From Cordia subcordata (lineage: Eukaryota; Streptophyta; Magnoliopsida; Boraginales; Cordiaceae), in the NCBI GenBank assembly GCA_028554755.1, contig JAPTOF010000014.1, forward strand, positions 5,952,001 to 6,016,000: 64,000 nucleotides of DNA, written 5' to 3'. Below are positions 12,561-22,643 of this stretch, one piece after another. Every line of letters begins with the position of its first letter. Positions within the stretch are counted from its first letter, which is position 1. Both the position numbers and the translations under genes were made by a program. The notes under the pieces were generated by a model that did no database searches, was not told the DNA's origin, and saw nothing but the letters and a program-made list of their open reading frames with translations.

Positions 12561-12909
12561 TCATTTTGCTACCTTTAGTTTTAAATTCTAGCGGTTTGTA
12601 AATGAGTGTTATTCTTAAAAATTATGATACTATCTGAATTTAGCATTCAGGATTTTGACTTGGGACATGAAAAGTAGCGGTGGTAAAGTAAAGACAATCT
12701 TAATTGCAAGAACGAACGCGTTTCATCGCAAGAAAGCAGAGGAGCCACCTCTTGAATCTTTTCAAAAACTTTAAAAATTCTGCATCATTTGATTATCCCT
12801 GGCTTATGGGTTATATTTAATTTGTATTCTTCTAATTAGTTAGGCCCTTTCGCTCGTATGATTAACGGAGTAGCAAAGGAGAATTTTTAATTCTTTGCGG
12901 ATAGGCCCT

Positions 12910-13050
12910 TTTCCTTAGCTGCCATTCACTTTACTTGGCAACAAAGCAGTGGTCGAATCCTTGGTGCTGCTGCAATGAAGATCAAAGCTAGCTATTCGTA
13001 AACAGTTCAGGGATTCTATAGCCAATAGCAGTGAATGGCAGCTAAGGAAA
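12910..13050. other. Perfect 21-bp inverted repeat, 99-base loop
   Basis: Arms 12910-12930 and 13030-13050 are exact reverse complements over 21 bases. Both contain the CCTTAGCTGCCATTCACT core or its complement, and pairing stops immediately outside and inside the arms. The loop of 99 bases is non-coding. Arm length is that of plant DCL1 products, but the abrupt perfect stem without flanking imperfect pairing is not the usual miRNA precursor shape. It could also be the ends of a small MITE. No known miRNA is recognised. Confidence 0.5.
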
Positions 13051-14018
13051 TAATTTTTAATTCTAGATTGTTTTTAGCAGTGTATTTTTTTGTATAAGTT
13101 TAGGATAATATAATAGTTTTAATATGGTATTAGAGTCTAAAAAATTAAAGGTCTCAATATAATCAATAAACACAACATTATCCTCGTTAAAGTGAATCAC
13201 GTCTACACGTGAGAAAACGTGTTGAGAATAATAAATGAATACACTAATATCTTTTCTAAACAAATAATGATACCTACACATGAAGAAACTTTTAGACTAG
13301 GTAGAACTTTTAAATAAGGTGGTAATTTTAATAGTCGAATTTGTAAATTAGCTTACGCTTGATGCGCCTAAGCTTTTGTAATTAATACAAGTACTTGTAC
13401 TTGTCTTGCATAACAAAAATTCTCAAAAAGCGATTATGATATCTTATATTGGTGCAAAATATGATACGATTATAGTTTCTAGGCGAGCATCACATGCACA
13501 AGTAGTAACTCGGATAAATTATTTTAAGTCAATAGATGAGAAATTTAAGAGAACACTAATCTCACGTTTAGTTCAATACTTAATTTGAGTCTGGGACAGT
13601 TGTTATTGGAGAATTTTATTAATCCATGTTAATTCAATTTGCAAACTGCACATTACAAGTAACCATAGGATCACTTTTAGACACTTTTTATAATATAACA
13701 AGTTGCAGAAGCAGCAAAATCCAAGAGGGGAGGGCCAGAAATCCAGATTCCAAACCTTGTTGGCTGTAATTAATTAAACTAAAAATTGATCGTTGCTTTG
13801 TCTTTCATTACACTAAATGATAAACCCCAAAAATCCAAAAGGGAATATTTCTCCAAAAACCCACCTTCACAGCCACGATATATATCTCAACATTAATTGT
13901 TATTAAAATACTGTCAATTGTAATCACGAATTTAAATATTTTAAGTCAGTTAATTAGGTTCAATATGGTAATTGAGTGGTGGGTCGTTAGCTAATCACTT
14001 TATATCACCCAAAACTCC
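13051..14018. other. Upstream region of the RING-H2 gene
   Basis: AT-rich, with no gene recognised. A 72-codon minus-strand frame and a 60-codon plus-strand frame are unlike any protein family and lack supporting signals. Confidence 0.4.
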
Positions 14019-14025
14019 TATAAAA
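14019..14025 (+). promoter_or_regulatory. TATA box of the RING-H2 gene
   Basis: TATAAAA in the context CTCCTATAAAACCC lies about 50 bases before the start codon at 14076, so the 5' UTR would be short. This is an inference from sequence and spacing only. Confidence 0.6.
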
Positions 14026-14075
14026 CCCTTTCAAGGTTTATAATATCATCTTCGTTAACTGTTGTTTTGGCAAAT

Positions 14076-14633
14076 ATGGGAGATCCATCGAGCCCCTACA
14101 CACCACCTTCATCATCATCCTCGTCACACATGTCAAACCTGCGCATGTTTTACTACGGCCTCGCCATCATCGGAGCCGCCACCGTCGTGTTCGTAGTCTA
14201 CAATCTCGTCATCGTCAGATGGTGCGCGAATAATCATCGGCGGCAGGCACAACAACAAGCAACTAGAAACATGGCAAGCAGGAGAGTTGAAAAGGCTGAT
14301 GATAATAATATTGCTGCCAGGTTGGCTGCTGCTTCAATCTTCAAGTACAAGAAGAAAGAGAAGGGGGTGGTGCAAGATGCTGATGATCAGAGCTGCAGCC
14401 GCCATGGCGGTGGTGGCGCCGCCGGCCATGATGAATGTTCAGTTTGCTTGTCGGAATTTGAAGACGGTGAAGAAGTAAAGCAGCTGCAGAGATGCAAGCA
14501 TCGCTTTCATGCAGCTTGTATAGATATGTGGCTCTGTTCTCATTTGGATTGCCCACTTTGTCGCTCTCCGGTGGTGGAGCCACGCGTTAGCAGCAATAAT
14601 CAACGTTTGCTTGATCCAACCAACTTAGTATAA
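14076..14633 (+). CDS. RING-H2 finger protein, ATL-type E3 ubiquitin ligase
   Basis: Single-exon gene of 185 codons starting at the ATG of [11 protein letters not shown]; an in-frame TTG nine bases upstream is not a plausible start. It opens with a Ser/Pro-rich stretch, followed by one hydrophobic segment at residues 25-47 that would anchor it in a membrane. A basic/Gln-rich linker and a short Gly run come next. The RING-H2 domain has C121, C124, C140, H142, H145, C148, C159 and C162, with the conserved Trp at 152, giving C-x2-C-x15-C-x-H-x2-H-x2-C-x10-C-x2-C. All eight zinc ligands are present. Known ATL proteins recruit E2 enzymes and ubiquitinate targets at membranes, often in stress responses. 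The GLD motif usual before the RING is not obvious; [12 protein letters not shown] occupies roughly that place. The gene is intact, intronless as in most ATLs, and has a TATA box about 50 bases upstream. The target is unknown. Confidence 0.9.
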   Translation: MGDPSSPYTPPSSSSSSHMSNLRMFYYGLAIIGAATVVFVVYNLVIVRWCANNHRRQAQQQATRNMASRRVEKADDNNIAARLAAASIFKYKKKEKGVVQDADDQSCSRHGGGGAAGHDECSVCLSEFEDGEEVKQLQRCKHRFHAACIDMWLCSHLDCPLCRSPVVEPRVSSNNQRLLDPTNLV

Positions 14634-16199
14634 TTATGTTAATTTTTTTTTACTTTTTTTTTACATTCTTTATTATCAATTATTATTGGTTGGGAATATT
14701 TTTGTTTGGTTAATTTAAAATGAGGCAAAGGTGAAGTACGTACTAGTGTTTAAAAAACGCAATGAAGATTTTAGTGGATGTTTTATTCCGGTTTTTTTTT
14801 TTTAATTAAGGATTAAAAATAATATTGATATTCTTTTGCATGGTGGCTTGTGGTGGGTAGCCTATTAATTAATTAGCCGATAACGAACAATTAAACAAGT
14901 TGGCAACTGGCTCAAATTGATAAATTAATAAATCTGTTATTAGCCAATAAAAACTTCCGCTGATGATGCTTATAATCCTTTCTAGATGTAAGCCTCTCCA
15001 GTTAAAGAGAGTGATCAAATCTTGGCAACTTGTCATTCAATACGTCGTCATAAAATCGCTGAGAGTATGTGTAAATGTTTGCTTGATGATTTCATGATAA
15101 TAAGTAATATCTCAAATTAAAGCTTCGGTCTTTGTATTAAAACAGTTAATGGATAATAAGTATTTAGTTAATTGATTAAAGAAAATATATTAAATAAAAA
15201 TAAACAAGTGATAAATTTAAAATGACATAAAAAAATATCAATATGACTCAGTAATATTATTGTAATGATTATTATAATTATTATTATTAATAAAATAAGC
15301 TAATATTTTATTGTGATTATTATTTTTAATTGAATAAGATATTAATTAAAAAAAGTTAGACCACATAGATTGGATAGAGGAAAAAAGGGATAGGATAAAA
15401 ATGAAAAACAAAAAAAAAACTATACAAGGTTAGGACAAGGAAAAGAAAAAGAAACTAAAATGTTAAATACTTCTCAAGGCATTAATAATTTTAATATTCC
15501 GCAAAAGATATTTCAACGGTAAAAGTTACCTCAAAACTCTCTATAGGAAACAAAATTTTTGTGAATAAGGATAACTACAAGAAATAGTGTTTTGACCTGA
15601 GTGTCAAATTATCAATTTATTTACTATCTTTTTGTTCTTTCTTTGTCTCACTTAGCTAATGCAAACGTTCTCTTTTCAAGCCATTTTACATAAACACTTG
15701 CATCACATATATTAAACTTTTTTTTTAAGTCATTCTAACATATGAATGGTTGCATAGTGTAATTCATGTATTAAATAAAAATAAAATCAAGGAATAAAAA
15801 AACTCAAAAGTTTAATTTAAAATAAAAACTAAAAAATAACCAATTAAAAAAATAAAAATTAGTTAATTTGAAAATGTTCAAAAGATATAATTTAGAAATA
15901 AAAAAGTAAGAAAATTAAATTAAAAATTAAAAAGTTAAAATATAAAATATTTAAAATTAAAGGTTAGAAATAAAAAATTAAAAATTAGAAGTAAATAAAT
16001 TCAAATAAATAAATAAAACTTTAAACAAATTTTTGCATTTGATATAAAAATAATAAAAGTTGTGCAAAGCATAGAGTACAATCGCGCTAGTTTTGCATAT
16101 AATTAGTCTTGCTTAGATGGCACATGACTCACCTAAGATTTTCATGAAAATTTCATAAGATAAAATGCACGTTATCTCCGTGGTTTATATAAGAAGCTG
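14634..16199. other. Intergenic AT-rich DNA
   Basis: The 3' flank of the RING-H2 gene followed by AT-rich, A-run-rich sequence (notably 15780-16020). The stretch 16085-16170 resembles 60950-61040 (GCACATGAC...CACCTA...TTTCATAA), so both probably derive from one dispersed repeat. No genes are seen. Confidence 0.45.
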
Positions 16200-16790
16200 A
16201 TTGCCCCATGTGATTTAAAACATGTCACATTACCTTTCTGTGTTTTTCAAAAAGTGGCACAATCTCCCTATCTCCGTTAACATCTTAATACCGTTAAATA
16301 AGACTTTCAAGTGACCAAATTGTCCTTAGAAAACTCTCTTAATATCATTTTTTTACTTGGAAAAAATAATTTTAAAATTTTTTAATTAAATTTTTAAATT
16401 TTTAAAGTTTTAAATTTTTAATATTTTAAATTAATTTAATTTTTTAAATTTTTAAATTTTAAATTAATTTTTTTAAAATTTTTAATTTTATTAAATTTTT
16501 TATTTTGGCATTTTTAATTTCTTGATTTTATAAAGTGAAGATAAATAAATTATGCTACAACTCGTAAAAAAATGTTTAACAAAGTCTAAAACTTGACATC
16601 CACACATGTAACAGAGGGGAGTTAATATGCTCTTCGTTCAATTAGATGGTAAAAGTTAAAGTTAAGAATTATGTATCACTTTTGAAAAGCACAAGGGATG
16701 GTAAAAGTTAAAGTTAGAAATTATGTGCCACTTTTGAAAAGCACAAGGGAATAATGTAGTGCGCTTTAAACCACAAATGTGGGATTGATT
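16200..16790. repeat. Fold-back element with duplicated right arm
   Basis: The left arm (about 16203-16260) and right arm (about 16725-16783) are inverted copies of a GTGCCACTTTTGAAAAGCACA-like segment continuing into CACATG(T/G)GG. On the right, a unit of about 52 bp (GGTAAAAGTTAAAGTTA...AGCACAAGG) occurs twice in tandem (16640-16747). The centre (16360-16500) is almost pure A/T. No coding region. Confidence 0.6.
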
Positions 16791-17196
16791 AGAAAAGCAA
16801 GAATATTACTTTTCATATATATAGAGATAGAGAAATGCAATACAAATTACACCTCCCTTTGTATACGCTAGTTTATTAGACGAAAATCTAAAACCCAAAG
16901 CTAGTTTACATCGACTTAATGTCAACTGAAAAAAAAAAAAAAGAACAAAAGAAAATGTGTACGAGCTCTCTCAACAAATTATTGGGGCAAATAAATTTTC
17001 CAAGTCATATTTTCGCATGTCATAGGCCACACATTTCATGTAAAACAAAACAACTTGTAATCACTTGTGGATAAAGTTTCACAAGTGTCTTGTACATATA
17101 TAATAGGGATATATGACGCATAAAATTGAATTGACAGAAAGCAACTTCATTGCATTCATAATTAACTTGGCTATAGGTATAACTCCTTTTTTAGAA

Positions 17197-17673
17197 TCAC
17201 TGACATGAGGGATCATGTCCATAGCACCACTGGTGATGTCTCTCAGCACGACTAAAGTTGAAGGGAGGTTGAACTATGTGATTCGTTAAATAGAAGCCAT
17301 CGGCTTTGGCAACCCAATAACAAATTCCACTATTTTTGTCATCTGAAATACAATTTGATATCAGACTATCACTGTAGACATCAAAACTTGTGTTTTGTGA
17401 ACCCCACCAGAAAGAACAAAAGTATAACGTAGTATCAAAAAAATTAAGTCGAAATGACCAGTGAAACCCTTGGTTTTGGCCAAGGGTGTGAGTTCCAATG
17501 TCATCGTCTTTGGATTTACAATGAGCGACTACTGCTGGGGAGCCACGAGGCATGCCATTGATGATGTGGACTTCATAACGGTCGCCCCATCGGATGGCTT
17601 TTGTCATTGGGGTGAGGCTTATAAGTGAGAAAAATAGTAAGGATAAGAGGGTTTTCGACATAGTTGGACTCAT
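17197..17673 (-). CDS. S-protein homolog (SPH), secreted S1-family protein
   Basis: Single-exon gene of 158 codons, complete from ATG (17673-17671) to stop. Residues 1-26 form a signal peptide: a hydrophobic LLSLLFFSLISL core with a likely cut after TKA. The mature part shows the S-protein homolog pattern of a small all-beta secreted protein: EVHIINGM, then AVVAHCKSKDDDIG, then HWSFRLNFFDTTLYFCSFWW. Cysteines at 52, 86, 108, 118, 150 and 157 would pair in disulfides. N94 (NTS) and N139 (NFS) are possible N-glycosylation sites. The family is named for the poppy PrsS stigma determinant of self-incompatibility; most dicots carry many SPH genes whose roles are largely unknown, so a self-incompatibility role should not be assumed. 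A second Met at residue 5 could also start translation. No other SPH gene lies nearby. Confidence 0.9.
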   Translation of the reverse strand: MSPTMSKTLLSLLFFSLISLTPMTKAIRWGDRYEVHIINGMPRGSPAVVAHCKSKDDDIGTHTLGQNQGFHWSFRLNFFDTTLYFCSFWWGSQNTSFDVYSDSLISNCISDDKNSGICYWVAKADGFYLTNHIVQPPFNFSRAERHHQWCYGHDPSCQ

Positions 17674-18159
17674 TTTGTTTGTGTAAGAAATGAGAATTGA
17701 GAAGTGATATATCTGCTGCTTAGTTTAAGAATTAAGACTACTACTCTTTATGTATAGTTAATGGCTTGAGAGAAAGCTACAATGGTAAGATTCAATGTTG
17801 AGGCTAACCTCATTAAATGGTAGTAATTAGAAGATTATATATCAAATTTAGCTTATTTAACTAAATTATAGGAATCTTAGAGATTACATGAACAAAATTT
17901 GATTATCGTAATCAACTTCCAGTAATCTTAATGTGAGAATGATCAAACATGAAAACATTTTTATATATAGAGTCATTTAAGTAATCTTAATGGATGCAAC
18001 ATTATACTCGTTAGAAAACTCTTTTAAAATTCACCCCCATAAAAAGAAGAATACAAGTTCAAATCTCAGAAAATGCACTAGTTGAGAAGGATTTTCTTTA
18101 ACCGTTCTAGGCCCGATAAGAATTAGTTTCAAGTCTAATGTGGCTTGAGAAAATCCTAA
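17674..18159. other. Upstream region of the S-protein homolog gene
   Basis: Holds the presumed promoter of the minus-strand gene. A TATACATAAAG string on the minus strand (about 17744-17756) lies roughly 75 bases from the start codon and is a weak TATA candidate. Nothing else is recognised. Confidence 0.35.
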
Positions 18160-18279
18160 CTCAAAAAAAATCATATATATTATAAAGTAGGTTTTTTTTT
18201 TACACCTTTTTAATTAATATCACATATCTTCAAGAGATGACTTTTTAAGTAAGACTCCTATTCATGCAAAATTATTTCC

Positions 18280-18730
18280 CGATATGACCTGATCCGGCCC
18301 AATGACTTTCTTGGTACCATGGGTCGGCCCGACCTATCAGGTGCTTGCTGAGCTACCCATGATTGAATACTTGGATAAGTTAAGAAGACTCCTGAAGGAA
18401 TAAGATTAAGGGTGGCCTCCAGGAAGAGTCCTATTCTAACTCTAAGACCGCAAGCTTATCTAATAAGCTTATTAGCCTTATGGATGAGTTCGGTCAAAGT
18501 CCTATACTAATCCAAAGACCACTCCGCAAGCTATTATAAATAGCCTAGACACTTGCTTACCCATATTTGAACTCAAATACCCCACTAATTTGAGTATTGA
18601 AAGGTATTTGGCTACTACATTGATATCCCTTAGATCTCACACGTTCTGTCTTCTTTCTTGCAGGTTGACCCGGGCCAATTAGAAGCACCCAAGTCGAGTC
18701 TACCCTAAATCTGATAATTCATACATTATC
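18280..18730. mobile_element. 451-bp insertion with ATTTCC duplication
   Basis: ATTTCC flanks it on both sides (18274-18279 and 18731-18736). The paralogous unit reads GCAAAACTATTTCCAAATCT without interruption at about 19516-19535, so the empty site exists in this window. Inside is a CTATTATAAATAG TATA-like box (about 18532-18544) followed by pyrimidine-rich TCTTCTTTCTTGCAG. This resembles the promoter-leader part of a small LTR, but the ends are not TG...CA. The class is unknown. Confidence 0.65.
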
Positions 18731-18910
18731 ATTTCCAAATCTGCTTATATAAGATGTCTGCTGTACATAAATTTATGGTAAAAATTAACCGTCAATGCTA
18801 GTTAACACAAAAGTTTTACAAATGCTCTTCTGATGGGATGAGGATCCTTCAAATGATATATAAAAGGAAGCACCGTCCTATTTTATTAGTTTAACGAACG
18901 CTTTCTGATC

Positions 18911-18923
18911 CGTGCTTTGCACG
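18911..18923 (+). repeat. Hairpin of the tandem repeat, copy 1
   Basis: CGTGCTTTGCACG, a 5-bp stem core matching the longer hairpin at 19686-19702 in the second unit. One side has decayed (GAATTC where copy 2 has GGATTC). Confidence 0.6.
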
Positions 18924-19152
18924 AATTCTTCTTTTAATCGTATACATTAAATTTATTTTAGTTTATTTATTTTTAATCGCATGTCACAAATTTAGTCATG
19001 TACTCTACACAATTTTTTTAATAGTAGATATTAAGTTTACTTAGATTTAATCTTTATAAATAGCAGACGTTTTGTTGAGTTGAGTTTAATATTTTGGAAT
19101 TTACAACTGAATATTATTTTAAACATTAATTGAGCTTCTTTTAATTAAAACA

Positions 19153-19190
<38 letters not shown>

Positions 19191-19685
19191 ATAGGAAATA
19201 AGAAATGAATCCTTTGAAATTCACAAATGAGTTATGTTTTAAGCATGAAATGATTGACTATTTAATTTTTTTTTAATTAAAACTAATGTATATCTATAAA
19301 GATAAGAAATAATAGAAAATAAAATAAATAATAAAAAATAAAAATCACTATTTCCATGTAAGGCTGACACAATGCTCTCTTAATGCTTGTATGTGTGTGT
19401 GTATGATTACACCCGTTAGAAAAATCTTGTATACAATAAAGTAGTTTTTTTTTAACTTTTTAATTAATATCACGTATCTTCAAGAGATTACTTTTTATGT
19501 CAGACTCCTATTCATGCAAAACTATTTCCAAATCTGCTTATCTAAGATGCTCACTATACATGAATTTCATGGTAAAAATTAGCCATCGATGCTAATTTAT
19601 ACAAAAAAGTTGTACATATACTCTTTGATTGATATATAAAAAGGAAGCATCGTCCTATTTTATTAGTTTAACTAATGCTTTTATA

Positions 19686-19702
19686 TCCGTGCTTAGCACG
19701 GA
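19686..19702 (+). repeat. Hairpin TCCGTGCTTAGCACGGA, copy 2
   Basis: A perfect 7-bp stem with a TTA loop, followed 8 bases later by CTTTTAGT. Its shape and position resemble the hairpin just before a Helitron 3' terminus. The required CTRR end followed by T is not exact here. Confidence 0.5.
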
Positions 19703-20747
19703 TTCTCCTTTTAGTAGTATACATTAAATTTATTTAAGTTTATTTATTTTTAATCGTATATGAAGAATTTAATCATTTGATTTACACTTTTTTTTAATAG
19801 TAGATGTTAAGTTTACTTGGATTTAATCTTTTTTTAATAATAGACGTTAAATTAAGTCGAGTTTAATTTATTGGAATTCACAATTGGACATTATTTTAAA
19901 CATTAAATGAGTTTTTCTAAATTAAGACTAATAATATACATTCATGATGTGCTTGACTTACCATAGGAAATTTAGTGCGAATTCCAAGTCAAGTTTTAAC
20001 TCACAAGTGTACAAGTATTGCAGTCTAGTGCGCCAAGTGCGATGTCAAATCCACAGGGAAGCAATTTTGAAAATTCGCGGAAAGGTGCTAGTAAATTGCC
20101 TAAGTGATTGTTGAGAATGTAAATAAAAAAATTAATTTTAAGAAAATTAAACTAAAACTAGAATTAAACTAGAAGAAAAATTAATTAAAAGCAAAAATCA
20201 AAATTTAAGATTTCAAAACTTCTTTGGTCAGGTTAGGGATTGGATTCCTATGTGAAATTCAAAGTTTCAAGCTCAACTTAGGATTTCCTATTTTGATGTG
20301 AAAATTAGACTTCAAACCTAATTGATTGAACACCTAAAATTAATAAATCAATAAATTAGTCCTAACTTAGAGGTGCAACTCTATTCCAAAGTCCTTTATC
20401 TAGCCAAAGTATAGATTTGTCCTAAAATCCTAAGGCAATTTATTAATTAATCATTTACAGAAAACTATGGTACAACCTATAGTTTTTAACAATAAAGCTC
20501 ACACGAGTGTTTATATGGTTGAACAAAAGTATCCTATCAAATAGCAAGCTCACACGAGTGTTTATATGATTGAACAAAAGTATTCTATCAAATAGCAGCT
20601 ACAAGCATAATGAGATAATAGAAATAAAATAAAAACATCAATGATATAAATAAATCACATCAAAATATTCCATCCAAGTTTGAGACCATAAAACGAGAAT
20701 TATCATATCGTAATCCTACCCTAAACAACAAATGACTCAGACGTGTT

Positions 20748-22065
20748 TGTGGGTGCAAATATCTTAAGAGGGGGGGTGAATTAAGATATTAATACTAATT
20801 TTCTTTTTTTAAAATTTTCAGAAAATTTACAACTTCTAACAAGTAATATATCAAACACAAGATAAGCAAGGTAAGAACAATAAAAATAGAAATGTAAGGA
20901 GAAGAGAGACAAACGATTTTAAGGTGGTTCGCCCAAGCCTCCGTCCACCGCCCAAGGAATCTCCCCTTAGAACTTCAAATATCTCCACTAAAATGCTTCT
21001 TCAAAACTTGGTGAAGCACAAACCAAGTTCTTTACAACCTCTTTGAAGTCTTACTTCAAAGAACCCAAGAGATTCTCTCTATAGGATTTCCTCACACTTT
21101 ACAAACTTAAATGGATATATCTCACAATGATTAAAGCTCTCAAAGTGTGTATATACTCAAGATTGAAAAAAGATTGAATCTGAAATCTTCCTCAAGAAGA
21201 GAAAGAACAAGCTCTTGAAAGCTCAAATATATTGCAAGAATGGCTCAAAGATGGATTGAATGATGATAAACACTTTTGCACACTTCAATTGATGTTTAGA
21301 AAGTGTATTTGAATGAGTATTTAAAGAGATTTGGGGGTTAGGGATTTGGTAGAAGAAGAAGGATGAAGATTTTCGGCCAGAACGGTAATAAACGGCTAGT
21401 GCATTTATTACAGCCCCCATTTAGCCGGTCGACCGGCTTGGTCGTCCGGCTAGCCCTTCTCCTTCTCTGACTAGGCCGGACGCCTTAGCCGGTCGACCGG
21501 CTAGGGGGTCCGGCTTTTCCCTTCACCTCTCTGATTAGGCCGGGCGACCACCCAGGTCAGCCGGTCGACCGGCTGGGGGGTCCGGCCACTTCAGAATGTG
21601 AAGTAAAGCCAGATTTTGCAGAAAAACAAATTCAAGTGCATTTTCACAACTCCAAGTTATTTTGAATAACTATGTAAATGCATGTTGTGAATAAAAACAC
21701 CCCAAAAACTTATTTTATCTCAATGTGTGCATTCAAATACATTTGTGCATATGTTATTTTCAAAAGTGTAAGACTTGAAAATTTTTCCAATGACAAAGAA
21801 AAATATTTTGAGCCAAGTCCACACAATATATAGGCATTTCACAAAAAGAGCAAGAAGAAAAATAAATCCGGTACCCCTTATGTCTTCTCTTCTCCTCCTT
21901 ATGCCTTCTCATCTTTTCTCTTCTTCAAATAACCCTTTTGCACATCTTCATATCTTTCCAAGCTTCATATTGATGACATCTCATTTTCTCAAGAAGCTAT
22001 TTAGTTAAATAATGCATATATATATATTTTCATCATCAAAATCAATAATAAATATTTAGCTAACA
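20748..22065 (-). repeat. 3' LTR of Copia-2
   Basis: 1318 bp, starting TGTGGGTGCAAATATC and ending GCTAACA on the plus strand. It contains three perfect AGCCGGTCGACCGGCT palindromes at 21423, 21487 and 21559, within a GC-rich block of about 160 bp (21420-21590). A 77-codon open frame at 21775-22008 recurs in the other LTR only because the LTRs are duplicates. Confidence 0.93.
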
Positions 22066-22080
22066 ATCTCCCTCTTTTTG
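22066..22080 (-). promoter_or_regulatory. Polypurine tract of Copia-2
   Basis: On the minus strand CAAAAAGAGGGAGAT abuts the 3' LTR. This is where plus-strand DNA synthesis would be primed. Confidence 0.8.
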
Positions 22081-22643
22081 ATGATGACAAATTTTTAATA
22101 TTTGAGATAAAAATACTCCCCCTTAATATGTGCATTTCTTTAAAAAGTGTCTTTTTGAGAAAATGCTTTGATTATCAAATTTAAACTCTTTTGCAAGAAC
22201 AAATACCATTTAAACTAATGTGAATAGATAACCATATATCATCAAAGCATAAATACCAATACCACATCATAACTTCATCATCCATATATCATAGATAACC
22301 ATATACCACCAAAAAATGCATAAATACCACATCATAACTTAATTCTCCCCCTTTGGCATCATCAAAATCAATATAAAGGCAGGAAAAGAAATGTATAAAA
22401 GAGTTAATTTTGTAATCAAAGTTGAGAGCGTAAAGATCAACTAAAAATTGTTTTTAAGTGGAAAGAGGAAAATCAAGGTGCGCGATCATAATGATCCTTG
22501 AAGTAGTTTCTCATATCGGATCTCATAGAGGCCACTTCTGAGTCAATGTGTTGTCTCCAAATAGTGAGCTCATCCCATTGGCTTGTCATGGTGGCCCTCA
22601 TTTCGCCCATACCAGTGTTTAACGCTTGCAACTGAGACAAAAT

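Noticed and set aside
17197..17673. Calling this gene a self-incompatibility locus
   Set aside because: S-protein homologs are a large family in dicots, mostly of unknown function. No pollen-determinant-like gene or second SPH is nearby.
21775..22008. 77-codon frame conserved at 21775 and 30213
   Set aside because: Both copies lie at the same place in the two Copia-2 LTRs, so conservation is due to LTR duplication, not coding constraint.
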